Positions 8,525 through 18,179 are shown, numbered from the stretch's first letter. The stretch: 64,000 bases of DNA from Duganella sacchari (GCF_900143065.1 NZ_FRCX01000017.1:31908-95907); one strand, 5' to 3'. A program made the numbers and translations. Notes: generated by a model from the sequence alone, not told the origin.

Positions 8525-9814
8525 ATGCAAAAAATATCTGTACGGCCACGCGCGTTGTCGCGTGGCCGTTCGTCGGACCTTGCCGTCCGCCGGACTGTTT
8601 TATCCTTTCTTCTGGCAACAGCGGCTGCGCTGAGCCAGGCAGTCGAGGCGCCATCTTTCGCGGCGCTGCTCCAGCAGTCGCAGGCCAACGCGCCGCAGTT
8701 GCTGGAACAAGCCGCCAATGTGCGCGCCGCCAGCGCCGACGCCCGCCAGGCCGGCGCCTGGCTCAATCCGACCATCAGCGCCACCGCCGAGAACCTGGGC
8801 GCACCGCGCTCCGGCGGTGTATCCCAGCGCCAGGATACCTATACCGTTACGCAAGTGTTTGAACTAGGCGGCAAGCGCACTGCGCGCATCGCGGCCGAAC
8901 AACGCAAGTTCGCCGCCGCAGGCGCGCGCGAGCGGCAGGTCCGGCTGGCATTCGCCGGCGAACTGGCGGTGGCCTACGCGACAGCCGAAGCCATGCAGCA
9001 GCGCCGGCAGGTGGCCGATGCCGAGTTGGGCAGGGCCGACGACGACTTGCGCGCGGCGCAGGCACTAGTCAAGGCCGGCCGCGAGGCCGAGCTTCGCCTG
9101 GCGCTGGCGCGAGCCGGCGTCGCCGCCGCGCAGGCCGCCGTGCAATCGGCATCCGCCGACGCCATCGAGGCGCTGGAGCGATTATCGGCACTGGCCGGCG
9201 CCGCGGAGCCTTATACCAGCATCGGCCAGCCATTCCTGGCCTCGGTGGCGACGCCGCGCCCACAGCCGGACTGGCGGCCGGGGGATGCGCCGGCGCTCGC
9301 CAGTGCCACCGCCGAACGCGACGCCGTCTCGGCACAAGTACAAGTGGAGCAAAAGCGCTGGTTGCCGGATTTGGGCGTGAGCGTTGGCATGCGCAAGTTC
9401 GGCTGGTCCGACGACAAGGCCGCAACCGTGGCCCTGACCGCCAACATCCCGCTGTTCGACCGCAACCAGGCGGGCATCGACGCCGCCAAGGAGCGTGCCA
9501 CCAGCGCGAGCATGCGGCTGGAAGCGGTCCGCCTGGAGGCGGTTTCGCAGCACCGCTCTGCCTCGGCCCAGGTACAGGCCGCCGAGCGCCGCTTGCTGGC
9601 CGCCCAGCAAGGCGAGGCCGCCGCCACCGAGGCATATCGCCTGGGGCGCGTCGGCTATGACGCCGGCAAGACCGCTCTGGTCGAGCTGCTGGCCATACGC
9701 CGCGCCCTGTCCGAAGCGACCGCGCTTGCCATCGAGGCCCGCCTGGCCCGGGTGCGCGCGCTCGCTACCCTCTCTCTGGCCCAAGGCCGCAACCTATTTG
9801 GAGAAGCACCATGA
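8525..9814 (+). CDS. czcC: RND efflux outer membrane factor, CzcC/CnrC type
   Basis: Outer-membrane duct of a tripartite heavy-metal pump (TolC superfamily, 429 residues). The start is ATG 8525 with AGGGGC upstream, giving a long basic n-region and a signal peptide ending near residue 40 (ALSQAVEA). The two repeats of the family are visible: NAPQLLEQAANV...AGAWLNPTI...FELGGKR in the first half and VSVGMRKFGWSDDKAATVALTANIPLFDRN...YDAGKTALVELL in the second. It overlaps the adaptor gene by 4 nt (ATGA), showing operon coupling. Metal specificity is not set by this subunit; the neighbours point to Ni/Co. Confidence 0.88.
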   Translation: MQKISVRPRALSRGRSSDLAVRRTVLSFLLATAAALSQAVEAPSFAALLQQSQANAPQLLEQAANVRAASADARQAGAWLNPTISATAENLGAPRSGGVSQRQDTYTVTQVFELGGKRTARIAAEQRKFAAAGARERQVRLAFAGELAVAYATAEAMQQRRQVADAELGRADDDLRAAQALVKAGREAELRLALARAGVAAAQAAVQSASADAIEALERLSALAGAAEPYTSIGQPFLASVATPRPQPDWRPGDAPALASATAERDAVSAQVQVEQKRWLPDLGVSVGMRKFGWSDDKAATVALTANIPLFDRNQAGIDAAKERATSASMRLEAVRLEAVSQHRSASAQVQAAERRLLAAQQGEAAATEAYRLGRVGYDAGKTALVELLAIRRALSEATALAIEARLARVRALATLSLAQGRNLFGEAP

Positions 9815-11013
9815 TGGAACAACAACGTGGACCGCTGGGCTGGCCTCTCGTCGCGGCCTTGGTGGCCGTCGCCGCCGCACTGGGATTCGGCGCCTCACAC
9901 TGGCTGGCCGCGCGCCATGCTCCAGTGGCCGCCCCCGCCAGCACAAGCGGCGCCACAGCTGCACCCGCAGCCGCGACGCCGGCAGCGGCCAGCGCCGCCG
10001 ACAACGGCGTGGAAGTCAAGATTCCTGCCGAATACATCGTCATCGCCAAGATCGCGGTGGAGACTGTCGGCAACGGCGGGCTGCTAGCCGAGATCCTGAC
10101 CGCCGGCACCGTCGCGGCACCGCCGAATAGCGAGGCGGTGATCGTGGCACGCGCCGCCGGCAATGTCACGCGCGTCAAGCGCCAGCTGGGCGACACCGTG
10201 CGTGCCGGCGAGGCACTGGCCCAAGTCGATTCGCTGGAAGCGGCCGCTATGGCGGCCGACCACAGCGTGGCTAACGCCAAGGCCGAACTGGCCCGGAAAA
10301 GCTACGCTCGCGAGTCCAGCCTGTTCGAACAAGGCGTGACGCCGCGTCAGGACATGGAGGCGGCGCAATCATCGCTGGCCGTGGCCGAAACCGAGGCGCA
10401 CCGCGCCAGCGCCGTGGCCAAGGCGGCCCACGTCGCCGCCGACGGCAAATCGGTGGCCGTGGTCAGCCCCATCAACGGCAGGATCACCGCTCAGATGGCG
10501 ACCTTGGGCGGCTTCGTCCAGCCGCAGACCGAGCTATTCAGAGTGGCCGGCGACGGCCAAGTGCAGGTCAATGCCTCGCTGCCAGCCGCCGATATCAGCC
10601 GCGTCGCCGTCGGCGACAAGGCCACCATAGTCGCCTCCGGCGGCGCACCGGTGGAGGCGACCGTGCGCTCTGTCACGCCAACCGTCAGCGGTAGCACGCG
10701 CGCCGCGACCGTGGTGCTGACGCCGGTCGCGCCCGTACGCACACTGGTGGTGGGCGAGGGCGTGCAGGCCCGCCTGCACGTCAAGAACGGTGCCGCCGGC
10801 CTGGTCGTGCCCGAGGACGCGGTGCAGAACGTGGACGGCCACGACGTGCTGTTCGTCCGAACCAAGGATGGCTTCCGCGTGCAGCCGGTACTGGTCGGCA
10901 CCCGCAGCGGCGGCGTGGCGCAGATCGTATCGGGCGTCAGCGCCGGGCAGCAGGTCGCCACCCGTAATGCCTTCCTGGTCAAGGCCGATATGATCAAGAG
11001 CGCCAAGGACTAA
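9811..11013 (+). CDS. czcB: RND efflux periplasmic adaptor, CzcB/CnrB type
   Basis: Membrane-fusion protein linking the inner-membrane pump to the outer-membrane duct, 400 residues. It has an N-terminal membrane anchor (about residues 8-28), an Ala/Pro-rich linker, a lipoyl-like half motif (RAAGNVTRVKRQLGDTVRAGEAL), a short alpha-hairpin and the matching second half (VSPINGRITAQM), then a beta-barrel and the membrane-proximal domain. Two adjacent ATG codons (9811, 9814) are possible starts. Its stop overlaps the pump start (TAATG), so all three subunits are coupled. Confidence 0.9.
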   Translation: MMEQQRGPLGWPLVAALVAVAAALGFGASHWLAARHAPVAAPASTSGATAAPAAATPAAASAADNGVEVKIPAEYIVIAKIAVETVGNGGLLAEILTAGTVAAPPNSEAVIVARAAGNVTRVKRQLGDTVRAGEALAQVDSLEAAAMAADHSVANAKAELARKSYARESSLFEQGVTPRQDMEAAQSSLAVAETEAHRASAVAKAAHVAADGKSVAVVSPINGRITAQMATLGGFVQPQTELFRVAGDGQVQVNASLPAADISRVAVGDKATIVASGGAPVEATVRSVTPTVSGSTRAATVVLTPVAPVRTLVVGEGVQARLHVKNGAAGLVVPEDAVQNVDGHDVLFVRTKDGFRVQPVLVGTRSGGVAQIVSGVSAGQQVATRNAFLVKADMIKSAKD

Positions 11014-14000
11014 TGATGATCGATTCCATACTCACCGGTTCGGTCCGCGCACGCTGGCTGATCCTGTTCCTGACTCTGGTGGTCGCGCTGGCCGGCGCCT
11101 GGCAGTTGAATCTGCTGCCGATCGACGTCACGCCGGACATCACCAACAAGCAGGTGCAAATCAACACGGTGGTGCCGACGCTGAGCCCGGTCGAAATCGA
11201 GAAACGCGTGACGTTCCCGATCGAGACCGCGCTCGCGGGCCTAAACGGCGTCGAGAGCGTGCGCTCGTTCTCGCGCAACGGCTTCAGCCAGGTCACCGCG
11301 GTGTTCAAGGAAAGCGCGGACTTGTATTTCATGCGCCAACAGGTGTCCGAACGCCTGGTGCGGGCCCGGCCAGATCTGCCGGAAGGCGCTTCGCCGCAAA
11401 TGGGACCGGTTTCCACCGGCCTGGGCGAGGTGTTCCACTACAGCGTCGAGTACAGCCATCCCGACGGCAAGGGGGCGCCGCGCAAGGACGGCAAGCCTGG
11501 CTGGCAGCCCGACGGCAGCTTCCTGACCGAACAGGGCGAGCACCTGACCGACAACGTGGCCCGGCAAGCCTATCTGCGCACGGTGCAGGACTGGATCATT
11601 CGCCCGCAGCTGCGCACCACGCCCGGCGTGGCCGACGTCGATTCTCTGGGCGGCTACGTCAAGCAGTATGTGGTCGAGCCCGATTCCGCCAAGATGGCCG
11701 CACACGGCGTTTCGCTGGCCGAGTTGGCGCGCACGCTGGAGGACGCCAACGTGTCGGTCGGCGCCAACTACATCCGCCGCTCCGGTGAATCTTACCTTGT
11801 GCGTGCGGACGGCCGCATCCGTAACCAGGATGAAATTGCCCGCGCCGTGGTGGCCAGCCGCAATGGTGTGCCGGTCACGGTCGACCAGGTGGCCAAGGTC
11901 AACGTGGGCGGTGAACTGCGCACCGGCGCGGCCAGCCGTGACGGCTACGAAACGGTGGTCGGCAGCGCGCTGATGCTGGTTGGCGCCAACAGCCGCACGG
12001 TGGCGCACGCGGTGGGCGAGAAGCTGAAGGACGTCTCCAAGACGCTGCCGGAGGGGATCACCATCGTGCCGACGCTGGACCGCTCGCAGCTGGTGGTGGC
12101 CACCATCACCACCGTCGCCAAGAACCTGGCCGAAGGCGCGCTGCTGGTGATCGCCATCCTGTTCGGGCTGCTGGGCAACTGGCGCGCTGCGCTGATCGCG
12201 GCGTTGGTCATTCCCTTGTCGCTGCTGATGAGCGCGATCGGCATGAACTCACTCGGCATCTCCGGCAACCTGATGAGTCTGGGCGCGCTGGACTTCGGCC
12301 TGATCATCGACGGCGCCGTCATCATCGTGGAAAATACACTGCGGCGGCTAGCCGAACGCCAGCATACGGAAGGGCGCCTGCTGCTGCTTAAGGAGCGGCT
12401 GGAGGAAGTGGTGGCGTCCTCGCGCGAGATGCTGCGTCCGACGATCTATGGCCAGCTGGTGATCTTCCTGGTGTTCCTGCCGTGCCTGACGTTCCAGGGC
12501 GTGGAAGGCAAGATGTTCTCGCCGATGGTCATCACGTTGATGCTGGCCCTGGCCTCCGCCTTCGTACTGTCGCTGACCTTCGTGCCGGCAATGATCGCCG
12601 TGTTGATGAAGGGCCCGGTGGCCGAGCAGGAAGTCAAGCTCATCGCCATCAGCAAGACGCGCTATCTGCCGTGGCTGCGCCGCGCCGTCGACCGTCCGCT
12701 GCCGTTTATCGCCATGGGCCTGGCGGTCCTGGCGCTGGCGGGAGTTGCCTTCACTTTCCTCGGTCGCGAATTCATGCCGACGCTCGACGAGCAGAATCTG
12801 AACCTGTCCTCGGTGCGCATCCCTTCGACCAGCATCGACCAGTCGCTGGCGCTCGACCTGCCGCTGGAACGCGCCGTGCTGACACTGCCGGAAGTCAAGA
12901 CGGTGTACTCCAAGGCGGGCACCGCGAGCCTGGCGGCCGACCCGATGCCGCCCAACGCGTCGGACAACTACATCATCCTGAAACCGAAGGATGAATGGCC
13001 CGCCGGCGTCACCACCAAGGAACAGGTGATCGAGCGGATCCGCGAGAAGACCAAACCGATTGTCGGCAACAACTACGACGTCACCCAGCCGATCGAAATG
13101 CGCTTCAACGAGTTGATCGGCGGCGTGCGCAGCGATGTCGCTGTCAAGATCTACGGCGACGACCTGGACCAACTGGCCGACAGCGCCAGGCGCGTGGCCG
13201 AAGTGCTTCGCAAGACGCCTGGCGCGGCGGACGTGCGGGTGGCGCAAACGGAGGGCTTCCCGACTTTCGATGTTGTCTTCGACCGCGCCGCCATCGCGCG
13301 CTATGGCTTGACGGTCAGGGAAGTGGCCGACACCGTGTCGACCGCGCTGGCGGGACGTCCGGCCGGGCAGATCTTCGAGGGCGACCGACGCTTCGACATC
13401 GTGGTCCGCCTGCCCAGTGCGTTGCGCGACAATCTGGACGAACTGGGCTCCCTGCCGGTGATGCTGCCGGCTGAAGGCGAGCAGCAACGCGCCTCGGTGC
13501 CGCTGCGCCAGCTGGTGCAGTTCCGCTTCACGCAGGGCTTGAACGAGGTCAGTCGTGACAATGGCAAGCGCCGCATCTACGTCGAGGCCAACGTGGTCGG
13601 CCGCGATCTGGGCGGCTATGTGGACGACGCCCATGCCCGCTTGGCCCAGGAGGTCAAGCTGGCGCCGGGGTCGTGGATGGAGTGGGGCGGCCAGTTCCAG
13701 AACCTGCGCGCCGCCACCGCACGCCTGGCCCTGATCGTGCCGGTGTGCCTGGTGCTCATTTCAGCCGCGCTGTACTTGGCGATCGGCAATGCGATGCTGA
13801 CCGCGACCGTTCTTACAGCCGTGCCGCTGGCCCTGGCCGGCGGCGTGTTCGCGCTGGTGTTGCGCGGCATGCCGTTTTCGATCTCGGCGGCGGTGGGCTT
13901 CATCGCCGTATCCGGGGTTGCTGTGCTTAATGGTCTGGTGCTGATCTCGGCCATCAACAAACGTCTGGCCGATGGCGTCGATACGGCGACTGCCGTCATC

Positions 14001-14240
14001 GACGGCGCCATGGAACGGCTGCGCCCGGTGCTGATGACCGCGCTGGTCGCCTCGCTGGGCTTTGTGCCGATGGCGATCGGCAGTGGCACCGGCGCCGAGG
14101 TGCAGAAACCGCTGGCCACCGTCGTCATTGGCGGCCTGGTCACGTCGACCATCCTGACGCTGTTCGTCCTGCCGGCCATCACCGGCATGGTGCTGCGCCG
14201 ACGCCGTGCCAAGGCGGCCAGCAATCCATTACCTACCTGA
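11013..14240 (+). CDS. czcA: Heavy-metal RND pump, CzcA/CnrA type
   Basis: Proton-driven inner-membrane exporter, 1075 residues with the 12-segment RND layout and two large periplasmic domains. The TM4 proton-relay motif is intact: DFGLIIDGAVIIVEN at about residues 427-441, with both Asp and the Glu, as in the divalent-cation classes (Co/Zn/Cd and Co/Ni). The periplasmic insert near residues 150-170 carries an unusual Lys/Gly/Asp-rich loop. The following HupE/UreJ and His-tailed transporter genes suggest nickel/cobalt rather than zinc, but this is inferred from context. Confidence 0.92.
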   Translation: MMIDSILTGSVRARWLILFLTLVVALAGAWQLNLLPIDVTPDITNKQVQINTVVPTLSPVEIEKRVTFPIETALAGLNGVESVRSFSRNGFSQVTAVFKESADLYFMRQQVSERLVRARPDLPEGASPQMGPVSTGLGEVFHYSVEYSHPDGKGAPRKDGKPGWQPDGSFLTEQGEHLTDNVARQAYLRTVQDWIIRPQLRTTPGVADVDSLGGYVKQYVVEPDSAKMAAHGVSLAELARTLEDANVSVGANYIRRSGESYLVRADGRIRNQDEIARAVVASRNGVPVTVDQVAKVNVGGELRTGAASRDGYETVVGSALMLVGANSRTVAHAVGEKLKDVSKTLPEGITIVPTLDRSQLVVATITTVAKNLAEGALLVIAILFGLLGNWRAALIAALVIPLSLLMSAIGMNSLGISGNLMSLGALDFGLIIDGAVIIVENTLRRLAERQHTEGRLLLLKERLEEVVASSREMLRPTIYGQLVIFLVFLPCLTFQGVEGKMFSPMVITLMLALASAFVLSLTFVPAMIAVLMKGPVAEQEVKLIAISKTRYLPWLRRAVDRPLPFIAMGLAVLALAGVAFTFLGREFMPTLDEQNLNLSSVRIPSTSIDQSLALDLPLERAVLTLPEVKTVYSKAGTASLAADPMPPNASDNYIILKPKDEWPAGVTTKEQVIERIREKTKPIVGNNYDVTQPIEMRFNELIGGVRSDVAVKIYGDDLDQLADSARRVAEVLRKTPGAADVRVAQTEGFPTFDVVFDRAAIARYGLTVREVADTVSTALAGRPAGQIFEGDRRFDIVVRLPSALRDNLDELGSLPVMLPAEGEQQRASVPLRQLVQFRFTQGLNEVSRDNGKRRIYVEANVVGRDLGGYVDDAHARLAQEVKLAPGSWMEWGGQFQNLRAATARLALIVPVCLVLISAALYLAIGNAMLTATVLTAVPLALAGGVFALVLRGMPFSISAAVGFIAVSGVAVLNGLVLISAINKRLADGVDTATAVIDGAMERLRPVLMTALVASLGFVPMAIGSGTGAEVQKPLATVVIGGLVTSTILTLFVLPAITGMVLRRRRAKAASNPLPT

Positions 14241-14250
14241 GGAGTATTGC

Positions 14251-14952
14251 ATGACTTTTTCTAATCGCGCTCCCGCCGCCTGGCGCCGCTGGCTGTTGGG
14301 CGCCGTGCTGAGTTTGGCGGCGGCGGCGCTGGCGCATGGCGTATCGGAATCGGACAAGGGCTTCCTGCAAGGCCGCAACGGAGTACAGATCCTGCCGTTC
14401 CTGTACCTGGGCGCCAAGCACATGGTCACCGGCTACGACCACCTGCTGTTCCTGTGCGGTGTGATCTTCTTCCTGTACCGACTGAAGGATGTCGGCATGT
14501 ACGTGACGCTGTTCGCCGTCGGCCACAGCACCACGCTGCTGATGGGGGTACTCAACGGCTGGCATATCAACGCCTACCTGGTGGACGCCATCATCGGCCT
14601 GTCCATCGTGTACCGCGCCTTCGACAACCTGGGCGGCTTTCGCACCGTGTTCGGGGTGCAGCCGAACAAGAAGGCCGCTGTGCTGATCTTCGGCTTCTTC
14701 CATGGCCTGGGCCTTGCCACCAAGCTGCAGGATTTTGCGCTGTCGCAGGACGGCCTGATCCCGAATATGCTGGCCTTCAATGTCGGCGTGGAAATCGGCC
14801 AGCTGCTCGCCCTGAGCACGATCCAGATCGCCATGCGCTACTGGCGCAGCACCGCCAGCTTCGCGCGCCACGCGGTCAAAAGCAACTTCGCGCTGATGAC
14901 CGCTGGCTTGGTCCTGGCCGGCTTCCAATTCACCGGCTTCTTAACCAAATAA
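14251..14952 (+). CDS. HupE/UreJ-family membrane protein (nickel/cobalt type)
   Basis: 233 residues from ATG 14251 (GAGGAG upstream), 10 nt after the RND pump gene. It has a signal-like first segment (AAAALAHG), about six further membrane segments, and conserved histidines: KHMVTGYDHLLF near residue 52 and FGFFHGLG near 150. These match HupE/UreJ_2 secondary transporters, which carry Ni2+ or Co2+, often next to hydrogenase or urease genes. Neither enzyme is here, so its place in an efflux operon is unusual: it may feed the pump, sense, or recapture periplasmic metal. Transport direction cannot be told from sequence. Confidence 0.82.
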   Translation: MTFSNRAPAAWRRWLLGAVLSLAAAALAHGVSESDKGFLQGRNGVQILPFLYLGAKHMVTGYDHLLFLCGVIFFLYRLKDVGMYVTLFAVGHSTTLLMGVLNGWHINAYLVDAIIGLSIVYRAFDNLGGFRTVFGVQPNKKAAVLIFGFFHGLGLATKLQDFALSQDGLIPNMLAFNVGVEIGQLLALSTIQIAMRYWRSTASFARHAVKSNFALMTAGLVLAGFQFTGFLTK

Positions 14953-14961
14953 GGAAACACC

Positions 14962-15585
14962 ATGTCCCAACCATCCAATGGCGCCGTCGTAGCCTCCAAA
15001 AAAGAACTGCTGCGCGGCGCGCTGGTCGCCATCGGCGTGGCCGGCCTGCTGCTGGTGACAGCGGTGCTGCCGGCCGAATACGGCATCGACCCTACGGGCG
15101 CCGGCAAGGCGCTGGGCCTGACGCAGCTGCACCAGCCGGCTTCGGCCCTCGCCGCCGCGCCCGGCATGCCCGACCTGCAGGGGACCACCAAGGGCTCGAC
15201 TGTGTCCGCCAAAGGTGAAGTGCGCCAGATGACGATCGCGTCGGCGCAGGACGCGGCCTACCGCACCGACGTGATGGAAATCGTGCTGCCGCCGAAGAAG
15301 GGGCTGGAAGTGAAGACGCATCTGGCCAAGGGCGCGACCCTGATCTATTCCTGGAAGACCAAGAACGGTGAGCTCGTGAATCACGAATTCCACGGCGAGC
15401 CGGTCGACGCCGGCAAGGACGAGTTTGAAAGCTTTATCGTCGGTAAAGGCGTCAGTGAATCGCGCGGTTCGCTGATCGCCCCGTTCACCGGCGTGCACGG
15501 CTGGTACTGGAAAAACCTGAGCGCGGCGCCGGTCACCATTGTGCTCAACGCCAGCGGCTTCTACAGCGACATCTTCCGGAAATAA
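14962..15585 (+). CDS. Single-span membrane-anchored periplasmic protein
   Basis: 207 residues starting 10 nt after the hupE-like gene, with AAGGAAAC upstream. One membrane segment (about residues 22-40, VAIGVAGLLLVTAVLPAEYG) anchors a mostly beta-type periplasmic domain. That domain contains KGLEVKTHLAKGATLIYSW and, at the end, a conserved-looking FTGVHGWYWKNLS, suggesting an extracytoplasmic binding or chaperone domain. Proteins of this kind occur beside HupE-like and RND genes in related bacteria, but I know of no function. Confidence 0.6.
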   Translation: MSQPSNGAVVASKKELLRGALVAIGVAGLLLVTAVLPAEYGIDPTGAGKALGLTQLHQPASALAAAPGMPDLQGTTKGSTVSAKGEVRQMTIASAQDAAYRTDVMEIVLPPKKGLEVKTHLAKGATLIYSWKTKNGELVNHEFHGEPVDAGKDEFESFIVGKGVSESRGSLIAPFTGVHGWYWKNLSAAPVTIVLNASGFYSDIFRK

Positions 15586-15650
15586 AGACGGTCGCCCGGG
15601 CCAATGGCGGCGAGCCCGACATCCAATCGTCGCCACCAAGGAGGAAGACC

Positions 15651-16001
15651 ATGAAATTTGCAAGCGTAGTACTGTCTATGATGTTGAGTGTATCCAGCGG
15701 CGCCTTCGCGCATCCGGACCATGACGACGAACCACAGCAGACCATCAAGTTCAATGCGAGCAGCTCCGCCAGCGGCGTGGTGGTGTTCCTGACCGACAAA
15801 GGCGCGAAGGTTCCGACCGCCGGCGCATCGGGCAAGCTGGTGTGGTTCAAGGGGGCCGCCAAGGGAGAAGCCGCGCTGCAGCCTGTGGCCGACAATGGCA
15901 TGGAAGCCAAGGGTGCCAAACCGCCAGTGGGAAGCAAAATGCAGGCAAGCATCACCTTTGCCGATAAAACCGTCTTCATCGGCGACGTCGCCGTAAAATA
16001 A
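15651..16001 (+). CDS. Small secreted protein of the first RND block
   Basis: 116 residues with a clear signal peptide (KFASVVLSMMLSVSSGAFA) and a mature start rich in His/Asp/Glu (HPDHDDE) that could bind a metal ion. The rest is a compact beta-like domain. The ribosome binding site GAGGAAG lies 5 nt before the ATG. It sits between the anchor protein and the His-tailed EamA transporter and is followed by a hairpin, so it probably ends the RND transcript. No family recognised. Confidence 0.6.
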   Translation: MKFASVVLSMMLSVSSGAFAHPDHDDEPQQTIKFNASSSASGVVVFLTDKGAKVPTAGASGKLVWFKGAAKGEAALQPVADNGMEAKGAKPPVGSKMQASITFADKTVFIGDVAVK

Positions 16002-16009
16002 GCGGCTCC

Positions 16010-16031
16010 GGGCCTGCCTGAGCGCAGGCCC
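16010..16031 (+). terminator. Hairpin after the small secreted protein gene
   Basis: Perfect 8-bp stem GGGCCTGC/GCAGGCCC with a 6-nt loop and no T tract. Possibly a weak terminator or mRNA end-stabilising structure ahead of the EamA gene. Confidence 0.4.
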
Positions 16032-16066
16032 CACTCGATACAGTTCCCACCACTCCGGATCATTTT

Positions 16067-17119
16067 ATGCATATAGGCGTCATCTACGCATTGCTCGCCG
16101 CCGTCTTGTTCGGCGCCAGCACCCCTTTCGCCAAGACCCTGGTCGGTCAGATGCCGCCCGTGGCCCTGGCCGGCGTGCTGTATCTCGGCAGCGGCATCGG
16201 CCTGTTGATCTGTTATGCGGTGCGCGCGATCGTCAAGCGCAACGATCAAGATCAGCCGGTGGCGCTGACCCGCCGTGACGTGCCCTGGTTCGCTGGCGCG
16301 GTCGCCGCCGGCGGGGTGGCCGGACCGCTGCTGCTGATGGTAGGACTGACCAGCATCTCCGCTTCGGCCGCCTCGCTGCTGCTCAATATGGAAGGGGTAC
16401 TGACCTCGATGCTGGCCTGGTTCGTGTTCAAGGAGAATTTCGACCGCCGCATCTTCATCGGCATGCTGCTCATCGTCGCGGCTGGCGTATTGCTGTCGTG
16501 GGACCAGGCGCCCGCCATCGGATTGCCGTGGGGCGCGATCGCCATCATCGGCGCGTGTCTGTGCTGGGGCATCGACAACAACTTGACGCGCAAGGTATCG
16601 GCCAGCGACCCGCTGCAAATCGCCGGCACCAAAGGCTTGGTGGCCGGATCGGTCAACCTGGCGATCGGCTTGGCGCTGGGGGCGACGATTCCAGCCGCAC
16701 CCACGGTACTGCTGGCCGGAGTGGTCGGCTTTTGTGGCTACGGCCTGAGCCTAGTGCTGTTCGTACTCGCGCTGCGCCATCTGGGCACGGCCCGCACGGG
16801 CGCATATTTCTCTGCCGCGCCGTTTGCCGGCGCCGCGCTATCGCTGCTGACGCTGGGCGAGGTGCCCGGAGCCTTGTTCTGGATCGCGGCGGCGTTGATG
16901 GGCGGCGGTATCTGGTTGCACCTGACGGAGTCCCACGCCCACGAGCATGAGCACCTGCCAATGTCGCACGCGCATATGCACAGCCACGACGATCACCATC
17001 AGCACGAGCATGACTTTGAATGGGATGGCGTCGAGCCGCACGCGCATGCACACCAGCATCTGCCGCTGCGGCACAGCCACCCACACTATCCGGACATCCA
17101 TCATCGTCATGAGCACTAA
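16067..17119 (+). CDS. EamA/DMT-family transporter with a His-rich tail
   Basis: 350 residues with ten membrane segments in two EamA repeats (starting about residues 1 and 150), the drug/metabolite transporter fold. The last 62 residues are a separate hydrophilic tail with about 23 histidines, alternating with Asp/Glu and Pro. Such tails bind Ni2+, Co2+ or Zn2+ in other proteins, and EamA-like proteins with His tails accompany nickel or cobalt resistance genes. An exporter or metal-buffer role is inferred. It follows the RND/hupE block on the same strand after a small hairpin. Confidence 0.75.
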   Translation: MHIGVIYALLAAVLFGASTPFAKTLVGQMPPVALAGVLYLGSGIGLLICYAVRAIVKRNDQDQPVALTRRDVPWFAGAVAAGGVAGPLLLMVGLTSISASAASLLLNMEGVLTSMLAWFVFKENFDRRIFIGMLLIVAAGVLLSWDQAPAIGLPWGAIAIIGACLCWGIDNNLTRKVSASDPLQIAGTKGLVAGSVNLAIGLALGATIPAAPTVLLAGVVGFCGYGLSLVLFVLALRHLGTARTGAYFSAAPFAGAALSLLTLGEVPGALFWIAAALMGGGIWLHLTESHAHEHEHLPMSHAHMHSHDDHHQHEHDFEWDGVEPHAHAHQHLPLRHSHPHYPDIHHRHEH

Positions 17120-17184
17120 GATATAGCTTTGTAGAGATAGCGATAAATCTTGTAGTAAACACGACTTAGCACTAGGTTAAGCGT

Positions 17185-18179
17185 ATGACTACATCAATTT
17201 CCATCTGGCTGGCATTAATTGTCAGCCTGCCAACCAATAGCGCGACGGCCCGCATGCGTATTTGGCGCACGCTCAAGAGCCTTGGCTGCTGCGCCTTGCG
17301 CGACGGCGCCTACCTCCTTCCTGACTAGGGTTCGCTACGCCGGCAACTGGACGAGCTGGCGGCCGAAACCATCCGGGAAGGCGGCACCGCCTGGTTGTTG
17401 ACGGTGCAGGCCGACTCGGACGAGCAGGGCCGCATGTACCAGGCGCTTTTTGGACGGGGCGAGGACTACGCGGCCTTTTCCAAAGTGCTGCTGGCCGCCG
17501 GCCATGAATTCGCCAGCGCGACACCCGCCGACCCCAATCGCTCGTTACGCAAACTACGGCGCGACTACGAGGCGATCCGCGCCATCGATTATTTCCCTGA
17601 CGAGACGAGACGAGTGCGGGCGCTGAAGCCGCATGGCTGGACTCCGTCACCGCGGCGGAAGCTGTGCTGTCCCCGGGCGAACCGCAAGCTGTGGACGGCG
17701 CGATCGCGCTGCTCGACCGCGCTAGTTATCAAGCCCGCACCTGGGCCACCCGGCGCCATCTTTGGGTGGACAGGGCGGCCAGCGCCTGGCTGATCAAGCG
17801 CTTCATCGATCCGCAGGCCAGCTTCCTTTGGCTCGATAGCCCGGCGGACTGCCCGGCCGACGCGCTCGGCTTCGACTTTGACCTCGCCACCTTTACCCAT
17901 ATCGGGGACCGCGTCATGTTCGAGGTGCTGCGGGCCAGCTTCGGGGTGGGCAACGACAAGGGGCTGATGGGCCTGGGCGCCATGGTGCACGCGCTCGACG
18001 TGGGCGGCAGCTTCGTGCCGGAAGCGGCCGGGTTCGAGGCCATGTTGGGCGGCGTACGGCAGCGCGTTGCCGATGACGACCATCTGATGCGGGAAATAGG
18101 TGCTGTACTGGATTCACTCTACCTCCACTTCTCCGGCGAGTCGCAACCGGCGCGTGGCAAAAATAAGGAAATCACATGA
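17185..18179 (+). pseudogene. chrB: chrB, chromate-responsive regulator, broken twice
   Basis: ChrB is the chromate-sensing regulator of chrA in Cupriavidus and Ochrobactrum. The N-terminal part is recognisable (SLPTNSATARMRIWRTLKSLG), but codon 48 is an in-frame TAG (17326-17328). The same frame then continues as ChrB (AAETIREGGTAWLLTVQ). A second lesion follows: three tandem copies of GACGA (17599-17613) shift the frame; removing one copy restores PDETSAGAEAAWLDSV and the intact C-terminal domain (TRRHLWVDRAASAWLIKRFIDP). The C-terminal domain alone could be made from GTG 17664. The stop overlaps the chrA start (ATGA). Confidence 0.85.

Noticed and set aside
17326..17328. In-frame TAG in chrB as a recoded amino acid
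   Set aside because: No pyrrolysine system is expected in this group, and a separate frameshift further on shows that the gene is decaying.
17599..17613. Three GACGA copies in chrB as a phase-variation switch
   Set aside because: Only three copies, and the upstream TAG blocks expression in every repeat register. Treated as a fixed lesion.
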